Shown here: in pieces, positions 45,737-55,979 of the stretch
Layout of the letters: every line of letters begins with the position of its first letter
Position numbering within the stretch: position 1 is the first letter of the stretch
NCBI GenBank assembly: GCA_963931925.1
Contig: OZ007570.1
Coordinates: 23,577,840 to 23,641,839, forward strand
Source: Onchidella celtica
Taxonomy: Eukaryota > Mollusca > Gastropoda > Systellommatophora > Onchidiidae
Direction: 5' to 3'
DNA length: 64,000 bases
Position numbers and translations under genes: made by a program
Notes under the pieces: generated by a model
Told to the model about the DNA's origin: nothing
The model's database searches: none
What the model saw: the letters and a program-made list of their open reading frames with translations, nothing else

Positions 45737-46743
45737 GTTAAATCTTGATTCCTATATATTTGCTGAAATTGCTAAATGGTGGTTGTTTAAGAAAGCAATC
45801 ACAAAAAAAAAAAAAAAAAAGTTTAAAATATGCACAAAAAAAATTATTGCCAGCTGTGAAATAATTGATTATTAAATAACTGATTATTATCAGTGAAATG
45901 TTTGTCATACCTAAGCTAAACAGGAGAATCGCTTGAAGATAATTGTCATGTAAAAAATTATATTATACCTGGAAATCGCTTAATATCACTTACTACATAG
46001 TCATTCAATGATATGCCAATGATATTTTCCCGCAAACGAATGAAAGTTAAAGGTGCCCTGCTATCGTCCTCCCATTTGAAACCCTGTTAGGTAATCTTCT
46101 CTATACAAGGGACACAATCTTTAAAGTTTGGCAGCCATGCGGTTGCTACCTTATTTTCTGTGTTCTTTCCCTTGTTTCGTAAGGCCAACGCCAACAGGTG
46201 CCGGTATACTCCGTTTCTTCGCCTTTGTTTTCTTTCGATTTGGGCCAACACTTTGCTCTGTCATTGGGCCCGGCAAAGGCGAAGATGCTTTACACTGCTT
46301 TGTTGTTGTTTTTTTCATGTGTTACATATTGTGTTAGCTTTTTCTCTACTGGAATGCTTTATCTGTTTTTAGTAATTAACTGTGTGTAATTGCACGTATG
46401 TTCTTTGAACTATCAGTATCAGTTAAGCTTATTATGTAATGTAATAACGTGTTGATTGTAATAATGTAATAATATGTCACATAAAATATATTTTGTAATA
46501 TGTATATTAAATTGTGTGGATAACATAATATAGAAATTACACTTAATACATGACTTCAAAGGCATTCTTTTAGGCAATGACAGGGAAGGAATCCCATTGC
46601 AGGCGAAAGTGGCTTAAAAGATATAATAAAATTATTATTGTTTTTATGTTCTTTTCACGGTGATGACAAAAGATAGAAAAGTTTCTCGTGCTCTGAGAAA
46701 TATATAAAGGAGACAAAGAACTCGTGAACAAGAAACTAACATT
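45737..46743. other. Non-coding stretch, no gene seen
   Basis: Very AT-rich except for a GC-balanced patch near 46130-46290 that is open in three forward frames at once. Without splice signals or motifs I do not call a gene. Confidence 0.45.
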
Positions 46744-47010
46744 GTGGCCAACTTAGGTCTTCTTTGTTCTATCTCCACTTTCTGAAGAAAAAAAAAGAGA
46801 TAAAAATTGCGATCTTTTAAGGTGTAGAAGAGGTATAACAATTCACACTCTGACGATTAAAATGCACTGTGGCACTTATCAAACTCTTTCACTTTCACAT
46901 TTCCGATTTTTTTTAAAAACTCCTTACTATTATTAAGCCTCAAAATGTATGTCGAATTTCTCAGCTGTGCAAAAAGTGGAGTAGGAACAGAAAAGGAACT
47001 AAAGTCGCGA
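46744..47010 (+). mobile_element. Inverted-repeat element (family CTTAGTCCTTGT), copy 3
   Basis: The left arm CTTTGTTCTATCTCCACTTT and right arm GCAAAAAGTGGAGTAGGAAC are inverted repeats. The right end GGAACTAAAGTCGC mirrors GGCCAACTTAGGTC. The interior carries AGAAGAGGTATAACAATTCA, TAAAATGCACTGTGGCACTT and AACTCCTTACTATTATTAAG as in copy 1. The long minus-strand open frame that overlaps it is at least partly an element artefact. Confidence 0.7.
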
Positions 47011-47736
47011 TATGTCTGGGCGGTTAAAAAGATGGGATTCATTTGCGCATCATAGACGGTCAAGTTACAGCAGACAATTTTGATCATTTTAAGCGAAAAA
47101 AAAAAAAAGGAATGTAAACTTCTTACGAATATACCGACATATAGATCTAGTGCATACAAGTTCTCAAAAAATTGCAAAATATTGTGAGGCTTGTAATTTA
47201 CAGCTGGCCAGATACAGTATAATGAATAAAATGAAACATTCAGATCCATTAAGAGAGTCAGTCGGCCAACATTCAAGTTAGGAGGTCTGACCAAGGTGCG
47301 CAACAAAGAAGAGACAGCCTAAATCCAAGGGGAAGCAACACAGTTAAATATTCAATTCGACGTTAGTACTAAGGGCAGTAATTTCCCTGCTTGGCTTGCC
47401 CAGGGGAAAACTGGAAACAAGCATTACTTCCGAAGTGTTGTGATTGGTGAGAATTGTGATTATGATTAAAAGAGTGTTATTACTCCACACTGAGATAACT
47501 TTACGATAGTATACTGGACCTTCCGGTCTGTCCAGTAGATCAAAGGACTGACTCCTGCGATACTAAATTATAAACTAACTGTTTCGTATCCTTTTCTCTG
47601 AGCCTAATATTATTAATCAAAGAGAATAGAAAGCTCGAATTCAGTTCTCCCAAGAACAGTTAGCATGGGGTTGGGCCACTCTTTTTTCTTCATGGGCACA
47701 CTCCACAGCTACGTACCCAGACCAGGGCCAGCTACT
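47011..47736. other. Mostly non-coding
   Basis: A minus-strand frame from an acceptor-like GCACCTTGGTCAG (about 47288) reads PPNLNVGRLTLLMDLNVSFY but runs on into the neighbouring element and has no donor, so it was not called as an exon. The rest is AT-rich. Confidence 0.4.
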
Positions 47737-47931
47737 CTTGATTTGCTATCTAGTTTGGAAATGACACCATTAACTTGATTTGCTATCTAGTTTTGAAATG
47801 ACACTATTAACTTGATTTGCTATCTAGTTTGGAAATGACACTATTAAATTGATTTGCTATCTAGTTTGGAAATGACACTATTAAATTGATTTGCTATCTA
47901 GTTTGGAAATGACACTATTAACTTGATTTGC
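47737..47931 (+). repeat. 37 bp minisatellite, about 5.3 units
   Basis: Units start at 47737, 47774, 47811, 47848 and 47885, each reading CTTGATTTGCTATCTAGTTT then GGAAATGACACTATTAA. Units differ by one or two bases (ACCATT in unit 1, TTTTGA in unit 2, AATTG for ACTTG at the start of units 4 and 5). The minus-strand open frame across it is an artefact. Confidence 0.97.
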
Positions 47932-48103
47932 ATCAGATGATATGTCTCTACTCAGCACCAGTCTTGATTTTTTTTCTTTTTTTATGTATGCGTCAGTGGT
48001 AGTTAAAGAGATAACTGAATAAACAAATAACGAAAAATACATTGTCATGATCATGAAAGTGGCCCGCTCTTTAGTAAGCAGAAAGAAATGATGACACACT
48101 TAC

Positions 48104-48178
48104 CTTGTGGAAAAATGCCAGGATGTTGGGCCAGTGGCTTTCAGTATTTATATTATCGTTGTATGAACGATACAGATT
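48104..48178 (-). CDS. Candidate internal exon, unknown product
   Basis: A 75-base minus-strand segment, exactly 25 codons, reads NLYRSYNDNINTESHWPN then ILAFFHK. It is followed by a perfect donor-like AAG/GTAAGTG and preceded by TTTATGTTGAGGTTAG, a moderate acceptor. It starts and ends between codons, which fits the end of the candidate at 49445-49503. The plus strand across the same bases is also open for part of its length, so coding strand is not certain. No family recognised. Confidence 0.38.
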
Positions 48179-48415
48179 CTAACCTCAACATAAATGGATT
48201 GTGCAGAGAACAGAAATGATAACATTGATTGAAAATCTGGATGTTATGTAGCTTGTCATTGATGATGATGGATCAGTACAAAATACTATCTGATAAAGAC
48301 ATTGGTTCTTGTATTTATACACAGATCTGAGAAGGAAGATAAATCAATTATTATACAGAACATTTAAACGACTCAGGTAATTCTGTCATTCTGAATGTCT
48401 CTCAATCCCTGTCAG

Positions 48416-48542
48416 ATTCGAGAAGCCAGAAAAGAAGATGGTGGCAGAACAGGTACAGCCAAGTCCTGGATCACAGACGTCGCTCAACCAGCAACTGGTA
48501 ATGAGGGACACAGTAGGATACCAGGCCATGGGGATTACCAGG
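48416..48542 (+). CDS. Candidate internal exon on the plus strand, unknown product
   Basis: 127 bases lie between an acceptor-like TGTCTCTCAATCCCTGTCAG and a donor-like AGG/GTGAGT. After one base, 42 codons read FEKPEKKMVAEQVQPSPGSQ, TSLNQQLVMRDTVGYQAMGI, TR. Base composition is about half GC in an AT-rich setting, which supports coding. A second frame (IREARKEDGGRTGTAKSW...) is also open. It lies on the opposite strand to the candidates on either side, so either the genes interleave or one set is wrong. No domain recognised. Confidence 0.36.
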
Positions 48543-48654
48543 GTGAGTATTGCATGTAGACTCTCGTAACAGTTATTGGTAACTCTCCCAGTACCACTCA
48601 CTTCAGGCTGTTGTTTGAAGCGGGGGGGGGGGGGGGCTAGTGTTTTTCATAGAA

Positions 48655-49074
48655 AGCTATAGGCCCATTGCGAATGACGCTACATAGTGTTTTTGTATGT
48701 TCTTCCGACACCTAAGGTGGCCGATGGATCAGCTGACGGGTGTAACTTCGAGATATGTCTAAGCGGTTAAAATGCCTGCTGGTTGCATTGCAGCTGACTG
48801 TTATGACAGGGTGGAAATGATGGATCCAAGCTGATCAGATTCCCTACCATCCGTGTAAACAAGAGAAAGGAAGTGAAGGAATTGACCGAACGTCTCCCAT
48901 GTGCATGTACACACGTGCCATTGTTTACCATAGTGAACTAATTTTAGCTCGCCGCGCCGATTGGTTCGCGTCGCCTCAAGTGCAAGTCAGCCAACGAATC
49001 AAACTTAATGCTACTATCGCCATGCGTCGGTTCTTACAACAAAGATAGCCGATATGCGCAATGGGCCTATAGCT
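48655..49074 (+). mobile_element. THAP-bearing inverted-repeat element 1 (P-type-like deletion derivative)
   Basis: The ends AGCTATAGGCCCATTGCG and CGCAATGGGCCTATAGCT form an 18-base perfect inverted repeat, 420 bases apart. Inside, ATG at 48772 starts MPAGCIAADC, and from 48807 in another frame the sequence reads QGGNDGSKLIRFPTIRVNKR then KEVKELTERL. This is the N-terminal half of a THAP zinc finger (MPxxCxAxxC, then a FP motif and a basic helix) with one frameshift. THAP fingers open P-element-type transposases. The catalytic part is absent, so this is a non-autonomous relic. TATA adjoins both ends. No 8 bp duplication was found. Confidence 0.68.
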
Positions 49075-49145
49075 GAACATGTGAACACAACTCAATATTT
49101 TCTCTATCTCCCTTTGTAATTAGTCTACGTCTCCCTAACAACATC
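49071..49145 (-). repeat. 75 bp dispersed repeat, copy 4
   Basis: Plus strand: AGCTGAACATGTGAACACAA, CTCAATATTTTCTCTATCTC, CTTTGTAATTAGTCTACGTC, CCTAACAACA. Its start coincides with the right end of the THAP-bearing element, suggesting the element landed at the edge of a copy. Confidence 0.65.
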
Positions 49146-49444
49146 CTTCATGTAAAATTTTTTAACACACATTTTCAATAATTACGTCCTTTCCAAACAG
49201 ATGACATGGCAACATGTGCAGTAACAAATATATATGCCATAACAATCTGTTACTTCAAACCGTGTAGTAAAACACACATCGTCGTCCATCTCATGTACTG
49301 GCGTAATGATGGTTTTAGTGGTTTTGAGTTAGGCCTACCTTATCATTGCACATGGTGAGATCTGTATTCTCACAAAGTGACCTATCGGCATCTTTTTGCC
49401 ATATCCGAGAATAATGAAAGTGACAAAAACTATGAAACGCTCAC

Positions 49445-49503
49445 CTGTACCATGAGAAAATTCGTGACACGCCAGGACGTGGGATGGACAATGGCAGGAT
49501 TGG
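49445..49503 (-). CDS. Candidate internal exon, unknown product
   Basis: 59 bases on the minus strand lie between a strong acceptor-like GTGTTCGCATGTCTGTCCCAG and a good donor-like CAG/GTGAGC, and are clearly more GC-rich than the flanks. With two leading bases the frame reads NPAIVHPTSWRVTNFLMVQ and ends between codons, matching the next candidate at 48178. In another frame it reads SCHCPSHVLACHEFSHGTG, which contains HExxHxxG, the first part of a metzincin-type zinc site, with the exon ending just before the expected third histidine. I cannot decide between the frames. Confidence 0.4.
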
Positions 49504-49624
49504 CTGGGACAGACATGCGAACACAAAAAATGTACTAATGAATTTAATGTTAAGACGGCCTAAAATTTCATGTTACTAAGAGTATTAATGCATGTATGTG
49601 TTTTTCGAGATCACTGTATATCAC

Positions 49625-49764
49625 TGAAGTTGCTTGACTTGTCATCACTGTCTGTGATGTTTTCGTTGTTGCTGTAAGTGAAAAGGTTAGATTTCGGCAT
49701 GATTTCGGCGAGTACATTGTCTCCTGCGCAAATGATCTTGAAAGACCGCATGTTTTCAGAGTTA
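49625..49764 (-). CDS. Candidate exon, unknown product
   Basis: After an acceptor-like GTGTTTTCTGTTTATAG, one base and 46 codons read NSENMRSFKIICAGDNVLAE, IMPKSNLFTYSNNENITDSD, DKSSNF. A donor-like TTCA/GTGATA leaves one base over, which joins in phase to the two leading bases of 49503. If that weak donor is not used, the frame stops at TGA five codons later (FSDIQ), so this could instead be a terminal exon. Hydrophilic, acidic toward its end. No family recognised. Confidence 0.36.
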
Positions 49765-50539
49765 CTATAAACAGAAAACACGTTTTGGTCAATATCTCAA
49801 TCTTAGTTTTTTTTTTCGTGACATGGCCATGATGTGGAGTGATGCCGCCCAGTTGTTAATGTGCTGTTCTTAGTCTTGTGTTTTCGTGCCTGAACTCCTG
49901 ACAGATTACTGATTACGACAATAGGTTGTCGCAAAACTGCTGCTAAATACAAACGAAAGTGCCAGTTTTGACAGCCGAGAGAAAGATTGTTTGTTGTCCC
50001 AAAATCGGTAAGTTTTGTTGTTATTCCGTCAGTACCAAGGGAGTTAACTCATTCGCTAGAGCGTATGCCGTATATTAGGCTCACGGATTTTCGCTTCGCT
50101 AAGGAAAGACGACTTTCCGGCTCGAGTGGACACCAATTTCCCAAAACTAATATCTAGGCCAGCCTCTCGAAATATTGAATCCCATCCTGGTTCGTTGTCT
50201 TTCCTATACTTTGATATACGGTATGTCTTGTGTTCATATTTAGTGAAAGGAAAAACATCTTTGAACCACCCCTAAATTACAAATTGGATAGTGTTGAGAG
50301 TTCCTGCCCACACCCACCACTGGCTGACTTGTGATGATCTTGATGTGGGCCCCTGTTGTCCTGCTTTCCTCCATATCTATACATTTAAGCTGTTGTTACT
50401 TTGGTAAAATTGTCGCAACTATTCTTGCTCTTTCACTGTAGCCAATAGATAAACCTGCTCTCATGTGGTCACAGGTTTTGGTCGAAAGATATCAGAGAAG
50501 AAGATAAAATCGCTCTAATCAGTGATTTGTCCTCAACAG

Positions 50540-50607
50540 CTACGTGCAACCCTCCAAGAATACGAAATCGAAAATTCCCTTCTTCTTCACAGTGTTGAAA
50601 ATCGAAG
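50540..50607 (+). CDS. Candidate exon on the plus strand, unknown product
   Basis: An acceptor-like TGATTTGTCCTCAACAG precedes LRATLQEYEIENSLLLHSVE then NR, up to a weak donor-like AAG/GTGCAT. If read through, the frame stays open to 50743 (RCISLIVKKKIADEDHSAKL). The opening phase fits the end of the plus-strand candidate at 48542. Short, and the donor is poor. Confidence 0.22.
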
Positions 50608-52154
50608 GTGCATAAGTTTGATAGTTAAAAAAAAAATTGCAGACGAAGATCACAGTGCAAAACTGAATGTTATGTTAGGCATTGGTTTTAGTGAACATTC
50701 TTCTGAACAGCACACTGTACTTTTTTTTTTCAGCCCCACGTGACATCCTTGTCCCATTCTGACACCGTCAAAAGAACTATTTTTGTTATCTGATTATATC
50801 TTCCTTCTGTTGGAGTATCTCAGAGCAAAGACTTTCCTAGACATACTTGGACCATTGATAAACATGGGTGAAAGTCATAATCTGTGTAAAGATGACAAAA
50901 CTGTTGTCTGGAATATGCGTTTGAAATGAGATACCGAGAAAGAAAGAAAAGGCTTTAAGTATGAACGCCCCCCCCCCACCTTGAAAAACAAAAGAAACAA
51001 AAGAAAATAAAAATCAAAACGATACCCGGAAGATGAAAAGGGCATTGTCTGGAGTTATCAATGGAAATGAAATACTGGGAAAGAAAGAAAAGAGAAGGCT
51101 GTGATATTTAAATATCATCTTGAAACAACAACACCAAACAAACTGTTTGTTAGTAAATCGATAGCTGAAACTAGTATCATTCTTTGTATGATGATTAAAT
51201 CAGCGTACTAAATGTGCATGAAAAAATTTGTCTGAAATGTGTCGTCTACATTTACTGTCCTGGTCGAAACGATCAGGGATATCTTTGAACGTTTTCCCTG
51301 CATACTTTTTAGCACTGTCGCTCCTGCTTTCTTTGTCTTGACTGACATTCTGACTCCATAATGAAATTATTGAATTTTGTTATTGTTTTTATTTCTCGCA
51401 AATAAGCTCATTGTGACGTCGATGGCTATGTACAAGTTTAGTGTATTAACTTTCCATTTGCCCACAGATTATAACAGCAATTGCCAGGCATTGTTAGGGT
51501 ATGGCCTTTGTCTTCGTTGCATTCACACTGACATAAAGAAAAATCTCCTTCTACATCTTAGCACATTTTTACAAACTGTTATTGTTTTGAATTATGGAGA
51601 TTAATTAAAATACCAACCAGGGAGTTGATCCATTCTAGGTGTTAGCGAAAAAAACAACAACAAAACATAAAGATCATAACGCTCTCTCCGAAACAAAACA
51701 ATTTGTTGTGAAATCTGAGAGGTACTACATCAAATCAGTTTGCAGTCGATGTTATGACTGCCTTAGGGATTGTGGAATGAATAGGAGAATATAACATTAC
51801 TGTTTAAATGCCAAGCGTCTGGCACAATAATGTCTATCACAATGTAAATACCAGTTTGCCCACTGGAATGTTAATGACGGTGGAATGTTTACTCATATGT
51901 ACGGCGTGGAAACTTGTGGTTAAGAAATTGGCCCTTGGTCGCGAAAACACACGAGAAGATAACCTGCGAATGAGCTCAACCATTGACTCAAGCCAGTAGT
52001 ACACGTGTGGGAGAACAAAATGGCGTGACAAACTCCATTGGCTTCAGCAGAGGTCCTTCGCGCGTCAGATCTCGCGAATGTAAACGATCGGTGTACCATT
52101 GCTCTATCTAAACTGTAGTACGTCCAAGACTACCCCAGAGATACTGCTTAAAAC
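50608..52154. other. Mostly non-coding
   Basis: AT-rich. A possible acceptor (CTTTCCATTTGCCCACAG, about 51451-51468) is followed by an open frame to 51604 (YNSNCQALLGYGLCLRC...) that ends in a stop. With no other support it is not called. Confidence 0.45.
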
Positions 52155-52324
52155 CAGTGGCGTGCAGAAAGGGGAACAGAGAGGGCGACGGCCAAGAGCA
52201 TCCATTTCAGGGGGTATCCAAACAAAGAGTGTCTAGGCCTATACTTGAGTCTTGGGGCATACTGTAGAATCAAGGGGTTAGATCCGAGCATGATTGGGCA
52301 CCACCAACCCTCTGCACGCCACTG
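52155..52324. mobile_element. 170 bp hAT-like MITE with CAGTGGCGTGCAGA ends
   Basis: The left end CAGTGGCGTGCAGAAAGGGG and right end CCCTCTGCACGCCACTG are inverted repeats (14 of 14, then diverging). The flanking octamers CTTAAAAC (52147-52154) and TTTAAAAC (52325-52332) match at 7 of 8, consistent with an 8 bp hAT-type duplication. No coding capacity. A lone CAGTGGCGTGCAGTAG occurs at about 54987. Confidence 0.8.
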
Positions 52325-53617
52325 TTTAAAACAAATCTCATCGTAGCCTTTGATAGTCGTAAACAGAAGATCATTTCATAATGAAATATTAAGCCTCTAC
52401 TATTCCATGTTCCAGATTTCGAACACTTTCTGATCCATTAGTGAAAAATATACATTCATTTTCTAATAACTTTATGACCTATGTTTTTGTTGTATTCATT
52501 AAAAAAAATTGAATGTTGTGAATGAATTTTGTAATCTTGAAAATTTCTGAAAACGGGAATCTGTGTCGGGGTATTAGACTGCAAAGCTACACAAAGGCGG
52601 GACAGGGTGGTAGAGAATCGGGTGTTGAAAGTGGAGAAACGTGGGTGGGATGAGGAGATCTTTGTTCCTCCGGGGACGTCGGCCTAAGGCTGTTGACCCT
52701 AAGTGGGTGGAGTGAACATACTCAGCGGTAGTCTAAGAGTAGTTTGCATAGCTCTCACCGTATCGCGTGTTTTGCATCAATATTCTCCCGTATTCGCCAA
52801 TCTGCAGCCTGCTATACATAGACCCCTGTGTCAAAAGTGACATTTGGGGGGCAATGTCTTGGTTATATTGTTCAAAACAACAATTCTGTTGATCTTTTTG
52901 GTAAAGGACAGATTTTCCCATAATACCTTGCCACCTTTCGTCCCCTTAGAATGACAATGTTCTATTTCCACTTTTGGGCTGAACTGAATCACACGATACA
53001 CACTACTCCTACATGCCTTCTTCATTGTGTGTCAAAATATCAAGCAGATTGGGCGTGTAATTTGTAAGTATTTACTAAACAGAAAAAAAAATTGCTCTGA
53101 AAGCTATGATCACCTGAAACTTCAATGCTCGATTTCTCAAAAGATGACGGAAGGGAGTTAGAACATTGTCATTCTAATGGGGCGATTTACCCAACTCTTT
53201 AAGTACACAGAGTGGAATATCCATTTAGTCCTTTTAGAGCCAGGAGCGTCTGAGCTACATAATTGATAGCCAGGGTACAAAACAAACGGTAGTTAAAAAA
53301 AAAAAAAGAAGAAGTGTTTAGTGGAACAAGCCGAAAGGCCAGGCGCAACATCTTACTGGCCTTAAAAGCTGTCACTGAATTATTTAGCAGTGTTTCTCAC
53401 TGCTGTGAATCATGGAGCTGGCTTTGGTATGTGTGCCAGAGTAAACGAAGTTTTCTTGGGTGGACGATGGAGTCAGGGTTGCATTGGCGGTTCTTGGTCT
53501 GTAATTGTGTGACTTTAACAACTGTGATATAGTAATGAGCTTGGGTCTAATTGATCAGTGTTAAAGACAAATGGGCTACCCCATAAAGAAAAAGAAAAAG
53601 AAATAGTTTGAGAAAGT
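52325..53617. other. Mostly non-coding
   Basis: A minus-strand frame near 52830-53025 reads FSPKVEIEHCHSKGTKGG and KKINRIVVLNNITKTLPP after a possible acceptor (CGTGTGATTCAG). It resembles no family with certainty and has no donor, so it is noted but not called. The rest is AT-rich. Confidence 0.4.
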
Positions 53618-53693
53618 TTGTTGTCAGGGGGACGAGACGACGCCTGATTGCAAAGCCAAATAGAGAAAATACCGAGTTGTGTTCACCGTTCAG
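53618..53693 (+). repeat. 75 bp dispersed repeat, copy 5
   Basis: Reads TTGTTGTCAGGGGGACGAGA, TGATTGCAAAGCCAAATAGA, GAAAATACCGAGTTGTGTTC, ACCGTTCAG; same orientation as the copy at 37197. Confidence 0.6.
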
Positions 53694-54474
53694 TTAAATC
53701 AGAGAGTATAGATGTATAGAGAGATCTCACTTCCGCCAAATCGCAAAACTAGGTCGCTGCGGTAAACAAGAAATAGAAGAATTGAAAGAGACCGCCTTTA
53801 CCAAAGATAGTGTGCATATCTGTTTAGTGTGGTTTGTTCATATTTAATTTTGGACTGATTGAAAATATTTAGAACCGTTTGTAAGCCCTTACGCCCCGTG
53901 GAAATACACAAACTGGTATTGTTTACTGCAGCGACCTACTTTCCGCTCCATGCCAACAATGGTTTCGCGGAGTCTCCCGTGTCTCGCAGTGCACATCGAC
54001 CAATAGTGAAACCTCTCTATACATACATAGTCTCTGGTTAGAGCTTTCTATGTGAAACACCATGTCCCCTTAACAACAGCCTTTGAGAAAACTGAACTTC
54101 ACCCTATAGTGCACAGACCAAAATTGCCAATCTCCAAACTTCTGAATTAATAATGCTGAGCTGATTTTAAATAGTCAGATTATTGGCAAAATATAGGCTA
54201 CATAATGTAATTGCAAAAATTATTTGTTAATAAAATAGGAGGGGTAAGTGTATCAAAGTTGTAGCATTTTGGCTCCAGGTAACCTATTTCAAATATGATA
54301 CACAGGGCGCTAGAGGCTTGACGATTTTTTGGCCCTTGGCAAATGTCTGGATCTTATTTATTTTCTGTTAGATTTACCCATGCTTGTCACTAAGGGTCTG
54401 AAACGAAACTTCTCACAAACGTAAGACAACGCCCGCTTTTTGACCTCTACAGTGAAATTCCAAATTTCCAAAAG
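53694..54474. other. Non-coding stretch, no gene seen
   Basis: AT-rich; the short open frame at 53859-54041 has no splice signals. Confidence 0.5.
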
Positions 54475-54778
54475 GTTGTTATTACTTGTGCGTGCTCACA
54501 CGAAGCGTTTTGGGCCAGGGGCGCATATGTAGACTCACCTATTCCTAACCCCGTCTTTATCCTCAACCCTAACTCTTATCGAATCATTAACCCTGTCCCC
54601 TACCCTTTCAATCGAAGAAGAGGAGGAATACAAAAAGAAAATCTGAAAGAACAATTAATTAAGACTGTTGTTAGGAGTATTTCTGAAGGAGCTCTCTAGC
54701 CCTGGATTCCCAAAAAGCTTTAAAATACGTTCCCCTAGCGCAAAAAACTTAGGGGCCGTACGTACCTGTGAAATAACA
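54475..54778 (-). mobile_element. Inverted-repeat element (family GTTGTTACTTGT), copy 3
   Basis: Reverse of 10929-11214. On the minus strand it holds TTAATTAATTGTTCTTTCAG, ATTTTCTTTTTGTATTCC, ATTGAAAGGGTAGGGGACAG, GGTTAATGATTCGATAAGAG and TTAGGGTTGAGGATAAAGAC. The ends GTTGTTATTACTTGTGCG and GTACGTACCTGTGAAATAAC are weakened inverted repeats. The TAACCC-like strings here belong to this element and are not telomeric. Confidence 0.75.
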
Positions 54779-55852
54779 TTCTTTCCAAAAATGCTGGATA
54801 GCCCATTGTCTTCAAACTGGACCAGTTATAAGGCTGTTGCCTCCATACGCAACTGTGACTAATCAAGTTAGTTCTGGAGTTATGCAGTTGGCAGTCCGTG
54901 TACCTGTTACATTCTTTCTCGGGCATCACAGCTGCTCTTTGCTAGGTAATCTGCATATTTTCTTCATTATTATTACGTCTTTTAGCGTGGCAGTGGCGTG
55001 CAGTAGAAACGTAAGTAGCAAATGTGGAGTGTCTGTATACAGTTTAAAAAAAAAAAAATTCTCTTATGCTGAAGGCGATTATGTAGATCTTCGTTTTATG
55101 ATGGGGGTTAATTGATTACCATATCATTCAGTTTGCATGTAATCAATCATGCACATTAATTTTCGGCATAATATTGACATTAGAATATATGAAAGGGGAG
55201 GAAAGAATGGTCATTTCATAGAAATCTGCGTGCAGCATCTTGAGAATTTGTGACTGATTGGAAGCACTAACGACCTCGAAGATTAATTTCTTTCCGCAGG
55301 ATTTTAATAACAATGAACTGATTAGCAGTGACGATTTTTAATGCGTTTTTATCTTTGTTTATATTGGTGTGTTTCCATCAACTAAGTGATTAACTGGCGA
55401 GGACACTGAATTGTTGGTCGATTTTCTGATTATCAATACTTTCGCTTCTATTAATTTTTTTTCTTTTAGGTAGTGCATAATTATGCTATATAGCATTACG
55501 GCTTCTATCGCAACTAATCATCATAGTAGTAATATGACATGTAGAAGATTTGGTGGAAGTGGAAGGAGTAAAATTTTGTGGCGACTTAAGTGACCCAAGA
55601 AAGTAAGTGGGGACGTTCTGGTTTTGAAATAATCAGCAAACATCACTGTCTTCTGTCTTAATGCTCACATTTAACGTAGTTTCTCTGGAAAAGACTGAAG
55701 ATGTTTAGTTACCCTCTTTGAACTGCCACAAAAAAAAAAAAAGGAAATGTATTAGCTCTTTGGCATCACAACTGACAAATTTACCGAGCGACCGCAATAC
55801 AAGTTTCGGTTATCCTGAAATTTGTCCACTTTTTGGGTTTTATTTTATGTCT
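54779..55852. other. Non-coding stretch, no gene seen
   Basis: AT-rich, with A12 runs near 55048 and 55729. A lone CAGTGGCGTGCAG at about 54987 looks like a stray terminus of the 52.2 kb family. Confidence 0.5.
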
Positions 55853-55979
55853 GAAGCTGGGTTTCCATGTGTACGGAAACGGCATTTTCGTACACATAAA
55901 AACATTTTGTTCTTTCTCACTACTTGAATGGTTTTTGACGTTTCCGATGCCGTTACCGTACACATGAAAAGTCAACTTG
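55853..55979. mobile_element. 127 bp MITE with CATGTGTACGG arms
   Basis: The left arm GAAGCTGGGTTTCCATGTGT (then ACGGAAACGGCA) and the complement of the right arm, CAAGTTGACTTTTCATGTGT (then ACGGTAACGGCA), pair over about 32 bases with few mismatches. The short interior is AT-rich. No coding capacity and no clear target duplication. Confidence 0.7.

Noticed and set aside
46128-46389. Overlapping open frames in a GC-balanced patch
   Set aside because: Three frames open at once with hydrophobic, Phe/Leu-rich readings and no splice signals.
52733-53025. Minus-strand frame with VVLNNITKTL-like sequence
   Set aside because: Suggestive of a beta-sandwich repeat, but no donor site, an early stop and no partner exon; too weak to call.
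54540-54610. Telomere-like CCTAACCC strings
   Set aside because: They recur at the same place in all copies of the GTTGTTACTTGT element and are not tandem TTAGGG.
54985-55002. Second element of the CAGTGGCGTGCAG family
   Set aside because: Only one terminus is visible and no partner end was found.
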